Assembly: GCA_905221605.1 (NCBI GenBank)
Contig: CAJNDS010001002.1
Location: 111,337-175,336, forward strand
Direction: 5' to 3'
Length of the DNA: 64,000 nucleotides
DNA from: Symbiodinium natans
Taxonomy: Eukaryota > Sar > Dinophyceae > Suessiales > Symbiodiniaceae
A program made the position numbers and the translations under genes. Below, piece by piece: positions 11,501-20,929 of the stretch. How positions within the stretch are numbered: the first letter of the stretch is position 1; each line of letters begins with the position of its first letter. The notes under the pieces are model-generated. The model was not told the DNA's origin and did not search any database. It saw only the letters and a program-made list of their open reading frames with translations.

Positions 11501-12355
11501 GCGCGTGACTCGAAACAGGCGAAACTCTGCCGACAAGCTCGTTTCGGAGAGTCCATACCCAATGTCAAACACCAGCAACAGAATGTCGAAAAGCAGCCAG
11601 CCCTGCAGGTAACTCAAAAATATAGAGACATGCCGTGAGACCAGGACTCCACGGCGGTACGTGGCGGTATTCAGATTTACAAAGAGATCAGCTGTCCAGA
11701 ATGCCAAGCTGATCCAAAAGGTCAGCCATAGCAAAAAATTAAACACCAGACCGTCGGAAGGTCCCATTCTCACGTTCCATGCCAGGGCTGGGGGCAGCAG
11801 AATACTGTCACAAAGTATTAGAACCATCGCGCTGACATCCCAGCCTATTCTGAAAGCACCGTATGGGTGGAAAGCCTGTATGACCCGGCTGCGGTGCAGG
11901 TGCTCGGAGTTACTGCCAATGATGCTCAGACGAGCAGAGGCCTTCATGCGGGTCATTGTTGTTGGACCTTCAGCACTCTGAGTGGCCATATCCATCCATC
12001 GGCTATGTAGGCGTATCTGATTTCCAGAATCAACACTGCCAGGTGGTGCCGCCAGAGCCCGCTTCAAAACGGCGGGGTGTGCCTTCGATGTGTGCCGGTG
12101 GGCAAGCAGAGCAGGAGGTTCACGCAGTTGCTCGAACTTTGGACCTGGAAGTCCCTGCCTAAAGGCGACTGGCTTCCCCGTGCATGAGCCTCCCTGCACG
12201 AAGGCTGCACCTTCCATGGTCTCTATAGTCTCTATGGTGCTGCGAAGGCATTGCACCTGACGACCCATAGATTCCAAAGACTTGAGAGAGCGCTGCAGCT
12301 CTTCCTCGATGTCGGCAAAGTTCTGCCATATCTTACCGCTGCTCTCTGAAGCCAT
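8548..12355 (-). CDS. Voltage-gated cation channel with cyclic-nucleotide-binding domain (EAG/CNG-like)
   Basis: Start chosen at the ATG at 12355-12353 in context GCCACCATGG; the frame is open 29 codons further up. Exons: 12355-10705, 10341-10254, 10095-10010, 9853-9825, 9637-9288, 9178-8914, 8827-8804 and 8682-8572; the last frame reads on to a TAG at 8550-8548. All phases fit. Residues 12-46 form a predicted helix. S1 is about 170-192, S2 203-228, S3 248-266, S4 277-300 (FRVTRIMRLLRLLRVLKLTK), S5 314-343, a re-entrant loop 365-393 and S6 397-420. A C-linker leads to a CNBD from about 500 (EKHVYEKGEHIFIAG), which continues through exon 2 (RWFGELSLYTDG) and exon 3 (MTFAETFSLRGQDLAECV). The role would be membrane-potential-dependent cation flux. 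The loop lacks GYG/GFG and reads INSPAPPLLDAG, so selectivity is unclear. Readthrough into the downstream module by splicing at 8571-8506 is plausible. Confidence 0.82.
8720..8773. repeat. 9-bp tandem repeat, six copies
   Basis: Six near-perfect copies of CTCTAGTGA. They lie inside the 121-nt GC-AG intron 8803-8683 of the CNBD channel gene. Because the period is a multiple of three, both strands stay open (LVTLVT on plus, SLESLE on minus). Confidence 0.95.
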
Positions 12356-12773
12356 GGTGGCGGGGATGGCGGCCTTGCTTGAGCATTGCAGCCGCGTCAC
12401 AGCACTTGAGAAATAGACAAGGTTCAGCTGCCCAGCATTCATTCAGTCTTACAGCCGCAGCCGCTTTGTTGTGAGTACAACGAGGCGGAACCCAAACCCC
12501 ACCAGGTCACTAGGGACTGGCAAAGTACAAACGGTTGTTGAGTCGCCGAGCGGAGCACAGGAACCTGAATCCTCACACCATGGCTGTTATCTGGCAATGC
12601 CCGCAAAAAATCTTTTTAGCAGCTCCTTCGCACATCCGACATCACTGAACCGACCATGCAGTTACACTGTGGCTTCGCCAACGAGAAGCTGCCGAGGAGC
12701 CTTCTGAAAGGAGCTTCTTTGGGCTGCATAGAACCGCCTAGCAGCACATGCATTACACTGCTGAAAGGCTTAC

Positions 12774-12850
12774 CTGTGTCCATCATCATTCGGCCCTGGG
12801 CAGTTCCCGGCAGCATCGGTCTTTGAGACTTCAATCGTCTGCCACTTGCT
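12774..12850 (-). CDS. Candidate exon upstream of the CNBD channel
   Basis: The minus-strand frame reads SKWQTIEVSKTDAAGNCPGP and then NDDGHR, opens after an AAAG acceptor at 12851, and ends at an excellent donor, CACAG|GTAAGCC. It lies about 420 nt upstream of the channel start codon. It may therefore be the 3' part of an upstream gene or a leading exon of the channel gene. No family is recognised. Confidence 0.4.
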
Positions 12851-13541
12851 CTTTAACACATGCGGGCACTGGCACACCCGGCACGACGAATGCAACCAAC
12901 CAGGCCCCCAAGTCAACTTCACGGACACAGCAACATGTCAACCTTTTGACGTACCCACCAATCTAATCTAACATGCTCCGTTGTCACTTGACGACAGGCC
13001 CAAGATCTCTGACTTGAAGACCTCTGCAGAATCATAACTGAAGCCGGGAGGTTTTGCAGAGTTTGCAGCTTGAGGGCTCAAAGGTCGAATACTCCCCTCC
13101 AAATGCATTATGGCTATGCCTATAAGCCTCCAATTGCTTCTACTTCTGAGGGGTGTGGGTTGCAGTAGCGACCGCTGCTCCTGTGATTTGAGGCACGAAC
13201 CCCCGCCAGAACCTCTCAGAACACTGAGTTTTCCAAATACTAGGAGTATTTCGAGTGGGATCGCAGTATCTAAAAGGATTCGCAAAGGTTTCAAGGGGTG
13301 CCTTCAGAGGTCGATGTCGGAAAGTCAGTGCTGACGGCGTGGGGCTTTGTCGCATCATATTGTGGCTAACCAGCATGTGAACACGTGTCGGCCCCACACC
13401 TACCTGAAAGTGCTCCTTAGTCCGGGGTACTCCTTGGCGCCCTGCGCCTTGAGCCCGATAACTTGAAACCCCTACAGCTTCAGGGTCCTTCAGCTCTATA
13501 AGCCTCCCAAAGTTCACAAACCCAGAAACCCAACCCCAAAC

Positions 13542-13601
13542 CATGTTCTGACCGGCCTCCACATCAGAGACCAAGCCGGCAGTGTGGGATTCCAACATGC
13601 C
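13542..13601 (-). CDS. Candidate 20-codon exon
   Basis: The exon lies between a TTCCAG|G acceptor and a G|GTTTGG donor, is exactly 20 codons in phase 0, and reads MLESHTAGLVSDVEAGQNM after an initial glycine. The flanks carry telomere-like words. It would belong to the same minus-strand transcription direction as the exon at 12774-12850. The product is unknown. Confidence 0.4.
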
Positions 13602-14856
13602 CTGGAAGAGGCTGTTGGAACATCTACTCCGGGCTTGAGGTTCAGGGCTTGAAGTTTAGCTGCCTCGGGAGGCTAGGGGCTTCAGGGCTCACCTTAAGCT
13701 ACCCCACGTCTTTTTGGACCCAAGAACCCCCATAAGGGATGCTACAGTCATGCCCTTCAACATCGTAGATATTGGGTTTTTTGAGTGCAGCTTCTTCGCG
13801 CCCGAGATGAGACATCCGAGGCCACTGCCAGCATGGCCTTGAGGTGTGCCTTCTCTGCCTGTCACTCGAGCATGCTTTCAGGAGACGAAATGGGGGGGGG
13901 GGGGGTGCTTCGATGGGTTAGGATTCTTGTTGGGTCCAAGCTCACCAGTCTCCACACTCACCGCTTTGAGAAAATACCAAGGTCCACGGCCGGCCTGTTG
14001 GCCAGACAGGAAGCGAATCTGCGCCAGAAGCTCCTGCACCAAGATCCCAAACCCATAGCCCGAAACCCCCAAAACCCACGAAACCCCCGAAACCCCCAAA
14101 ACCCCCCAAAACCCTGAACCCTCATGACTTCACACCTTGTGGGGCCCCATTCTTGGGGTGCCCTGGCCTTGTTAAGTTCAATGTCCCGATCCTGTTTTAC
14201 GAGATTTGAGAACAAGGCTTTCAAGGGGGGTCATCGAGTTTTTGGAGCCCCTGCCGTAGAACGCTCGAACCTCGAAAGGCGCGAAAACCAGGGGCTGCCT
14301 GGGACTTCTCCTGGAACACCTTCAGCTTGTCGGTGATTTCCTCCAAGAAAAATTCCCCCCCCAACCCTAAGGTGCCTAAACCCGAAACCCTAAACCCCTG
14401 GGCATCTGAGCTCATTGGTGGCCCCATTTTGGGGTTTAGGGTTTTTAGGGTTTAGGGTTTAGGGTTTTGGGTTTAGGGTTTAGGGCTTAGGGTTTAGGGA
14501 GCCAGCTCTTGTCAGGTTCGCGGCTCAGGGCGCACGGCTTCGGGTATGTGCGGGAATCGACGCGAGACTTCTGTTTCCTATGCTCTCCGTAGGCCACACA
14601 AAAAAAAACAATAGTTGCAACCTGGGCTTTGTAGAAGCAATCGTAAAACAGTATTTCCTATTATGGTTTCGGTTGTCACGAAGTCTGAGACCGCCGACCA
14701 GGCTACGATCTAGTGAAACGCAGACCAAGACAACAAGACTCTGAGACCTCCCTCCAGGCTAAAGGAAGACGAAGGCGTCTGTGACGCATGATGCATTGTC
14801 CAGCCGAGTTAGCCCGTTTTGTTTGACTTACTGTAAGTCGCCGTGGACTTGTGCAG
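13602..14856. other. Non-coding stretch with a telomere-like array
   Basis: Contains a run of CCCNAAA-like words at 14045-14115, a poly-G tract at 13890-13908 and a compact TTTAGGG array at about 14432-14508. The open frames here are low-complexity by-products (repeated GFRGFWGF-type peptides) and are not supported as genes. Confidence 0.6.
14432..14508 (+). repeat. Interstitial telomere-like array (TTTAGGG variants)
   Basis: About ten consecutive heptamers TTTAGGG with variants TTTTGGG and CTTAGGG. This is the plant/dinoflagellate-type telomere word in an internal position. It is one of the two most compact arrays in the window. Confidence 0.9.
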
Positions 14857-14919
14857 GCACCGGTCAACCCGGAGCTCCTCACCATCGTGCTGCTGGAACT
14901 GGACGCTGCGCCTGAGCAG
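14857..14919 (+). CDS. Candidate plus-strand internal exon
   Basis: Exactly 21 codons between a GTGCAG|G acceptor and a GAGCAG|GTCACAG donor, reading APVNPELLTIVLLELDAAPE. Codon third positions are mostly G or C. It is one of the few well-supported plus-strand exons. The candidate plus-strand exon at 15520 may belong to the same gene. The family is not recognised. Confidence 0.5.
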
Positions 14920-15519
14920 GTCACAGAGGCCTCAAGTCATGGGCTTGCTCTACGCTTTTGTGATCAAGTTGCGTTGTTTGTTTGTTTGTTGCTCTGTAGA
15001 GTCTTGGGTCCCACATTGTTTAGGGCTTCTAGTTCATGTAGACTTTTTGGGGGAGGAGGCTTAGGGTTTTATGGGTGGGCGTGCATTTGGGTTTTGTATT
15101 TTGCCTCCCTCACCACCGCTACACCCTCAACCCGGAATTGCTAAGAACGAACCACGACGCAAAACCTCCCTACTTCCCTACTAAGAAGTGGTATGTGGTG
15201 CTGCGGGGCAATCCAAGAATGGCTAGTGGGGATCAGATTGCCGAGTAGCCAAGTCCTTTACAGGGGCTCATGGAAGTCATGGAAGTTCCGACCAAAATCC
15301 GCCGAGGCCTCGGGCCGAAGGTGTCTAGGTTGTGAGTTGTGAGAACAGGCACCCCCCTCCACACCCAAAGCCCTTTTTCGGACCACTTTTTTTGCCTCAA
15401 ATGGGTACCCCCCCTAGGAAACCGGGGTCCGCAAGCGGACGGTTCGCCAGGACCAGAGGCAGTTGAAGCCCGTCCCAGCTGGGCCCCCCCCGCCCTTTCC
15501 CGCCCCTTTCCCATGAACT

Positions 15520-15720
15520 GCCCTGGACGCCTATGTGACCCTGTGCAGCCGCGAGCATACACTGGGCGCTGCGCTGGGGCAGGCCGAGGCAGGTCGCGTA
15601 GCGTTAAAATTATCGCACAATGGCTCAAAGCACTCCGAAAACTTCCCCTGTAATGCCAATACAAATATCGCCGTTGTCCCGAAAAAGCTCTTGCAAAAGG
15701 AGGTCTTACCGGCCATCTAG
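15520..15720 (+). CDS. Candidate plus-strand 3' exon
   Basis: The plus-strand frame reads ALDAYVTLCSREHTLGAALG and continues to a TAG at 15718-15720. The first 24 codons look strongly coding. A GT donor at 15593 could end the exon there, which would make the remainder (KLSHNGSKHSENF and following) intron. If the stop is real, this gene ends three bases before the stop codon of the oppositely transcribed potassium channel at 15724. The acceptor is not identified. Confidence 0.4.
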   Translation, partial: ALDAYVTLCSREHTLGAALGQAEAGRVALKLSHNGSKHSENFPCNANTNIAVVPKKLLQKEVLPAI

Positions 15721-15723
15721 AAC

Positions 15724-16670
15724 TCAACTCTCAACAACCCTAGCGACTTCGGCAGGGCACCTCCTTCTGCGCTCGAGCTTGTCCAAAGCTTGCTTGGCCT
15801 TCTCCTGCAGAGCTTGCAGTCGAAAGTAGAATATATGTAGGCCATAGGTTGAGGTCTCTGCGTGAGTGACTTGAGGGTGGAGGAGGGCTTGGTGTGGAGG
15901 TGGAGGGGTGGGCGTGGGTGTGTCTCCAGCCTCCGCGAAGCACTGCTTGAAGTTCAGCGAGACCTGAGCCAAGCCCGCTTTAATTAGGGCCCTGGCATTC
16001 CGAGTCAGAAGCCCCAAAAAGAAGGTGGTGAAGTATCTTACAGTGGACCTCAGCCACACTTACCTCATCTTTGGCCCAGGCGAGCGCGATGCCAATGGCC
16101 ACGACCACGAGGCCCGTCACGGCTGTTAAAGCCCCGATGACCTGCCACGCGGCAAGGCACAAACCCTTCAGGCCCAAAACCGTGTTTAAGTCGTGCGGAA
16201 TTTAGGGTTGACGGGTTAGGGGCTTTAGGGTTCAAGAGCAATCGAGATCTGTCCTGAACTTTTTGAAGACTGCTCGCGATGTCTGGAGCTGCTATGTTGA
16301 AGCCTATGTCTCTGGCGCTTCCCGACCCTGAGTCGCCTTCCCCGGGGGGCTCTGTGGAACCATGTCGCCATAACCGACCTGGTCAAGAGAGGGTGTATGC
16401 GGTGCGGAGTCCACCACCCTCAACTTCCCTTCGAAAGCACTGAACTTAAAACCTTACTTGAGCTCAGAGGACGTACGTGAAGCAAGAGATCCCACGATGT
16501 GGCAATGAGTAAACCAAAAGCCCATGTTTTGTACCTAGAAGATCTTTTGGTAACAATAGCCTGTAAATTTCCCAGGAAACGGCATGTAGTTGACAGCCTT
16601 CAACTTCCCTGTTCCTGGGCTGCCAGACAGTGGTCAGCGTGGCAATGGCCCACCAGAAGGAAGCTGGAAT
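15724..16670 (-). CDS. Kv-type voltage-gated potassium channel, 3' half (pore to C-terminus)
   Basis: Five phase-compatible exons run down the minus strand. The pore helix exon runs from about 16670 to 16629 (SIPASFWWAIATLTT). The selectivity-filter exon is 16378-16337 (VGYGDMVPQSPPGK). S6 is 16141-16064 (VIGALTAVTGLVVVAIGIAL). Two tail exons follow: 15963-15931 (VSLNFKQCFAE) and 15804-15724 (KAKQALDKLERRRRCPAEVA), ending in TGA. The signature TTVGYGD is restored exactly by joining 16629 to 16378. Donors are GT, GC, GT and GC; acceptors are all AG|G. The S6 sequence follows the Kv pattern up to AVTG but lacks the PVP hinge of Kv1-4 channels. The short basic, helical tail could mediate assembly. 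The product should be a plasma- or organelle-membrane potassium channel. S1-S5 must lie further upstream; candidate exons are at 19330-20712. Confidence 0.8.
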
Positions 16671-16749
16671 GGACTGCAGCAGCTGCCAGGCTCTTGCTGT
16701 TGGGCTTATTTTAGGCATCAACCCCCAAACCGCATAGGGGTCGCCATGC

Positions 16750-18042
16750 AACTAGCGCCACGGTCAAGGCAACGCGTTACGTGCCCTCAACCTCAAAAAC
16801 CCGTGGGCGGATTTTGTAGCGGCACAGTCCTTGTTCGCATCCCGGAGTGCTCGGGAAGATGCTCTCATGGAGTTCTTTTGTTTCGGAGTGGTCTGAAAGG
16901 CTTCCGCTGTTCCGGGGTGGCGGTTGTTTCTGCTCTAGGTCTCCGGAGCTGGCACACTGAATTCAACATAAGTATGTATGTATACATATACAAATATATG
17001 TATATACATGGTCACCCCCCCACCCCCCCATGGGATCTTTCTTTTCGAGGGCTTAACACGCCAACTCAACAACACCTGGCAAGAGATTTCTACCCGCAAA
17101 AGTGGAGGTTCACCACAAGTTGTGTCCTAGAATGGCGCATGAAACCCCGTGAACAATATTCGGAAGTGGGATCTTGTCAGCCCCATTTCCCGAAATACAC
17201 AAACAATTCCTAGCGCATACAGAGAATGCTGTCTGTGCTCATGCGATACAATGAACGTCCAGAACCCATGTGTATCCTGTCAAGGAAGTAGGACCTGGAA
17301 TATCGAGAAAAAAAAACCAGAAAAGCTCACCTATGAATCGCACACCCTCGCAGTCCTAGAAATCAAACTCACCCTATAATTAAGCCCTACACCACATAAA
17401 CCCTATGAACCCCATAGACCCTGAACCCTAAAACCCGGGCCCTCTCAAAGATTCTACCAGGGCCGAAGGTGGCCGTCTTCGGCCACACAGTCTCCGAGGC
17501 CGGAGCAGTAAAAGCCGTGGGGCCCACGCAGTGCGAGAGGGACCTTAGGGTTTAGAGCTTCGAGGGCTTTAGAGGGTTTCATAGCTATTCAGAAGAGCTT
17601 TCGATGCTTGTTCTTCTTTGGGCTAAATCGGGGATCACAATGGTCACTTTCTTGACTTCCAGGGTCCTTCTTTGGGGTACTTGCGTAATCTTTATATGTA
17701 TATATATATGTATATATATATATATATATGGGTCTTTCTCAAAAGAGAAGGTACCTCCTTTCTAGCCCCAAGATGCTAGAACCTAAGGATGGAAACCCCC
17801 GCCCCGCAAGTGTAATTACAAACCTCTTTTTCTCCGGAGAAAACCCCGCTTGGTCACTGCCTGGCTACACCCTGCGACAGAAACGGTTAGGATTTTGTGT
17901 TGAAGGCTTAGGCGGTCTGTGCTCGGCTACCGCGGGCACCAGACACTTACAGCGTTTGGAAGGTTTAGGCTCACTTGCTTAGGCTAAACCATTCGGTGTT
18001 TTGGAGACCAGGGTTTACAAGAACGGGAAATTTTCCCGTCTT
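16750..18042. other. Large presumed intron or intergenic stretch
   Basis: Holds TA/TATG microsatellites (16970-17010 and 17690-17730) and telomere-like words at 17380-17430. A GC-rich patch at 17455-17535 is open on both strands, but I could not assign it to either. No exon is firmly supported. Confidence 0.45.
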
Positions 18043-18137
18043 TTCAAAAGACCACGCTACCGTCAGCGGTCGGCCAACTACATGGAGGCGGTTTGGCAAA
18101 ACAGCTGGCGCTTCAAGAAGGCTGCGCCTCCTCTTAG
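18043..18137 (+). CDS. Candidate plus-strand exon
   Basis: The plus-strand frame reads RYRQRSANYMEAVWQNSWRF and then KKAAPPL before a CTTAG|GTGCG donor at 18138. The reverse strand is interrupted by a stop in the equivalent stretch. The acceptor is uncertain. If real, it lies on the opposite strand within the presumed upstream part of the potassium-channel gene. Confidence 0.35.
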
Positions 18138-18349
18138 GTGCGTTGAGTGGCCGCGCTCAGGATGAGCACTCAGGGTTAGGGTTCAGGGTTTAGGACTTAG
18201 GGTTTAGGGCGATAAACCCAAACTCAAACCCCTGGACGCACATTCCTACAGTGCGAGTAGTATATGGCAAGTCGAAGGTTCGAAACCCTAAGCACCGGGC
18301 TGATCGCACAAGTCGCTCTCCTGAGGTCTGAGATGCTTAAGGGGGGAAC

Positions 18350-18510
18350 CCTAAACGCTTAAACCCTTCAACCCTAAACCCTTGAACCCTAAGCCCCTGA
18401 ACCCTAAGCCCTTAAACCCTAAGCCCCTAAACCTAAACTCTAAAAGCCCAAGCCCTAAAACCTTAAACCCCCAAACCTTAAACCCTAAACCCCGAAACCC
18501 TGTAGGGTTT
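18350..18510 (-). repeat. Degenerate telomere-like array
   Basis: About 20 consecutive imperfect CCCTAAA-type words on the plus strand (AAACCCTT, AACCCTAAG, AAACCTTAA and similar). Much more diverged than the arrays at 14432 and 41380. Open frames across it (repeated NPKPL and GLGFK peptides) are repeat by-products. Confidence 0.85.
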
Positions 18511-19139
18511 CGGGGTTCTTGTGCAAGCCTGAGGCCTAGAGCCCTAAGGATGCCCAAGGGGTCTTCGCCACAGATGTGGAAAAGATGGGGGGGGGGGGGG
18601 GGGTTCCGAAGATTGAGTTTTAGGGCCTTAAGGCCTTTTTTTCCGTTTTTTCAGGGTTTCAGGTTGAAGGCTTTCAGGGTTTAAGGTTTTAAGGGTTTAG
18701 GGCTTTAAGCGTTTGAGGCTTTGGGGATTTGTGGTTTGCGGCTGCACAAGTCTAAGGGCTTACTTTTAAGGGCTTCGGGTTTTGTGTGTCCTCGGGGGTC
18801 CCTAATTTTTGAAAGCTCCCACCTTCTCAGGGCTCGGCACGAGGAAGGTTGGGAAACCCCTAAACACTGACCCTGTAGTACCGGCCCAGGACACGTATTT
18901 CGAGAACTGACCATGTGGGGGAGCCCCGCAACACAAAAACCATGCTTGATTAACTTCCCCAGAACAAGAATCATTCTAACATTTTTTCGAGACCTGATCA
19001 GGGGTCCCCCGGATTGGGAAAATACCCATAGGGTCAAAGGGAGACTCACCCGAAACCCAAAACCCGAAACCTAAACCCTAAACCCTAAATCCTAAACCTT
19101 GTTCCAGAGGTTGGGGCCGAAGAAAGAGTTCGAGGTGTT

Positions 19140-19190
19140 GGATTTTCAGGAGTTTAGGGGGTTTGGGGGGGGGGGGGGGGGGGCTGCTCT
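19140..19190. repeat. Poly-G tract beside telomere-like words
   Basis: A run of roughly 20 G residues follows TTTAGGGGGTTTGGG. It is one of about fifteen such tracts in the window. Confidence 0.8.
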
Positions 19191-19329
19191 ACATTAGGGC
19201 TTTTGGGTTTTGGTTAAAGGTACTCACTAGGCCCAACTTAGAGCAACCCCCAAGACCCAAGAGCAATTAGACCGGCCTTAAAGACACTAACCATGCGCCA
19301 AACGGGCCGTTTCAATAGTCACCCGACCC

Positions 19330-19562
19330 AATGCTCAACAGGTCTGCAGGCCAAGCATCAAACAGGTACACCAGGCTCGAGCTCAAGATCTGTCGGCGGC
19401 GGATTGCTTGTGACAATTCAGGTGGCTCAACACTGATTTTGCACAGGGGCCGGGATTTGGAATCGTCAAGCCTTACCAGCCTAAGCCGCTTAACAACACC
19501 TCGAGTGAATGTCCTTCCTTCTCTACGGACCAGCAGCAAATCGAGCAGCCTTGAGCTTCCCA
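19330..19562 (-). CDS. Candidate exons, possibly voltage-sensor region of the Kv channel
   Basis: Two minus-strand open stretches. The upstream one (about 19562-19477) reads LLDLLLVRREGRTFTRGVVK then RLRL before a CTG|GTAAGG donor; its basic residues at regular spacing in a hydrophobic frame could be S4 or its flank. The second (about 19437-19330) reads VEPPELSQAIRRRQILSSSL then VYLFDAWPADLL. Both are on the strand of the potassium channel that ends at 15724, and upstream of it. Assignment to that gene is inference; the intervening exons are not identified. Confidence 0.35.
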
Positions 19563-20129
19563 GATATATGTATGTATAAACAATGATCAATGTGTATATG
19601 TAGATGTATGTTACATAAGTATACACACTTATGTATAAAGATGTATTAATTCTATACATCTGTATGCCCCCCCCCCCCCCCATGAAGCAGGCAATAATCC
19701 TAACCTATCTTGCTTCAGCTCGGGCCGCTGGGGCGATGGTACCCGTAGCGGTCGACTTCTAGTCGGGTACACTTAACAGGAACTTGAGGCTGCGACGCAG
19801 AGGGGGGCGTGTTTCAGTTCCCTGAAGCCCTAAGACCCTTTTCAAGGTTTCGGGTTTAGGCTTTGTAGGGCTTGGGAATCTGGGTTGAGTCGTGTAAAGC
19901 ACATCGCCTGCTGTGTTTTCCACCTGGAAGCCAGGGAACTGTACACATGCAAAGCAAATCGTCGCCCCTGCTGGGGTTGACGCTTGGTTTGAGATTTGGA
20001 GCGTAATTACCTTACAAAAACCCAAAACCCCTACTTTTGTTTTTGTTTGCTTTTTGGTAGGTTTGCTTCGCGCTATACAAGAACCGTCAGTGTCCTAGTA
20101 GTGAGCAGAAGCATATGACTCGATACACA

Positions 20130-20260
20130 ATGATAAGAGTAGTACAAGTAACAACTTGAAGGCCATGCACTTCGTGCGGAGGAGTTGTTCGTCCAAAAAC
20201 ACGTCCGACCTACGGCTCGGATTAAACCTGCACCGTCGCTCCCTAAGGGAGAAGGTGTCG
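20130..20260 (-). CDS. Candidate exon with one hydrophobic segment
   Basis: The minus-strand frame reads RSDVFLDEQLLRTKCMAFKL and then LLVLLLSLCIE, a single membrane-like segment after a charged stretch, as expected for S1 of a channel. It sits between the candidate N-terminal exon at 20545-20712 and the S4-like exon at 19.5 kb. No splice sites were resolved. The plus strand is also open here, so confidence is low. Confidence 0.25.
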
Positions 20261-20544
20261 AGCCCAAGAGTTGCGAGCTGAGATATTGTGGGAACGGGTC
20301 CAACGCCAGACCTCCAGCTCCCCTGCTTCAATCCGACGAGAGGACTATACCAAGTGTGATGAACGGAGCTTTCGCTTCTTTTGGTGGAGGTTTTTGGGGC
20401 ATTTTGCATGTTAAAGGAGGTATGGCTGACCGGCATCCAAGTTGGATTTGCTCAATTTGTAGATCGGCGGCTTTGGTTCACCGCCGGCAAGGTTGGCGTG
20501 GCCTGCGCGGACGAGCAACGGGAATGGGTCAGTTAGCCAACGCG

Positions 20545-20712
20545 ATTCCTGAAACTCTACATTCTCCAGCCTCGACAGTGGGCTTCGAGGGCGCAGGGCT
20601 CTTGACGTTGGCGGCAGCGATCTGAGGCAACCGCTGCCTGGCCCTGCACAGCATGGAGCGGATGTCATCAAAGGATTCATCATGCAGACTCGAGCTTTCT
20701 GCATGCACCTAC
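20545..20712 (-). CDS. Candidate exon, hydrophilic N-terminal-like segment
   Basis: Opens after a TGCATGCAG acceptor and reads ESSSLHDESFDDIRSMLCRA, then RQRLPQIAAANVKSPAPSKP and VEAGECR. A GT donor (TGTAGA|GTTTCAG) fits the end. Composition is that of a soluble, partly disordered segment. It could be the cytoplasmic N-terminus of the Kv channel downstream on the same strand, or a separate gene. The plus-strand frame across the region is open but less protein-like. Confidence 0.45.
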
Positions 20713-20929
20713 GGTCTACCGAGAAGAACGGATCGTGAAGATATGAAGCTATCTGGAGGCATTTTGATCACGGAAAGACAGGAGAATGTTGTAGACGACC
20801 TGCCCGGTCTCTGTCAGCCAGCACCAGCAACAGCGCACCCCGAAGCACACATGAAGCTTACGGGTGCTGAGGGTTCCCTAACAGCCCATCCTTTCATCGA
20901 CTGCGACTGCACATGAAAAAACGCCTGCT

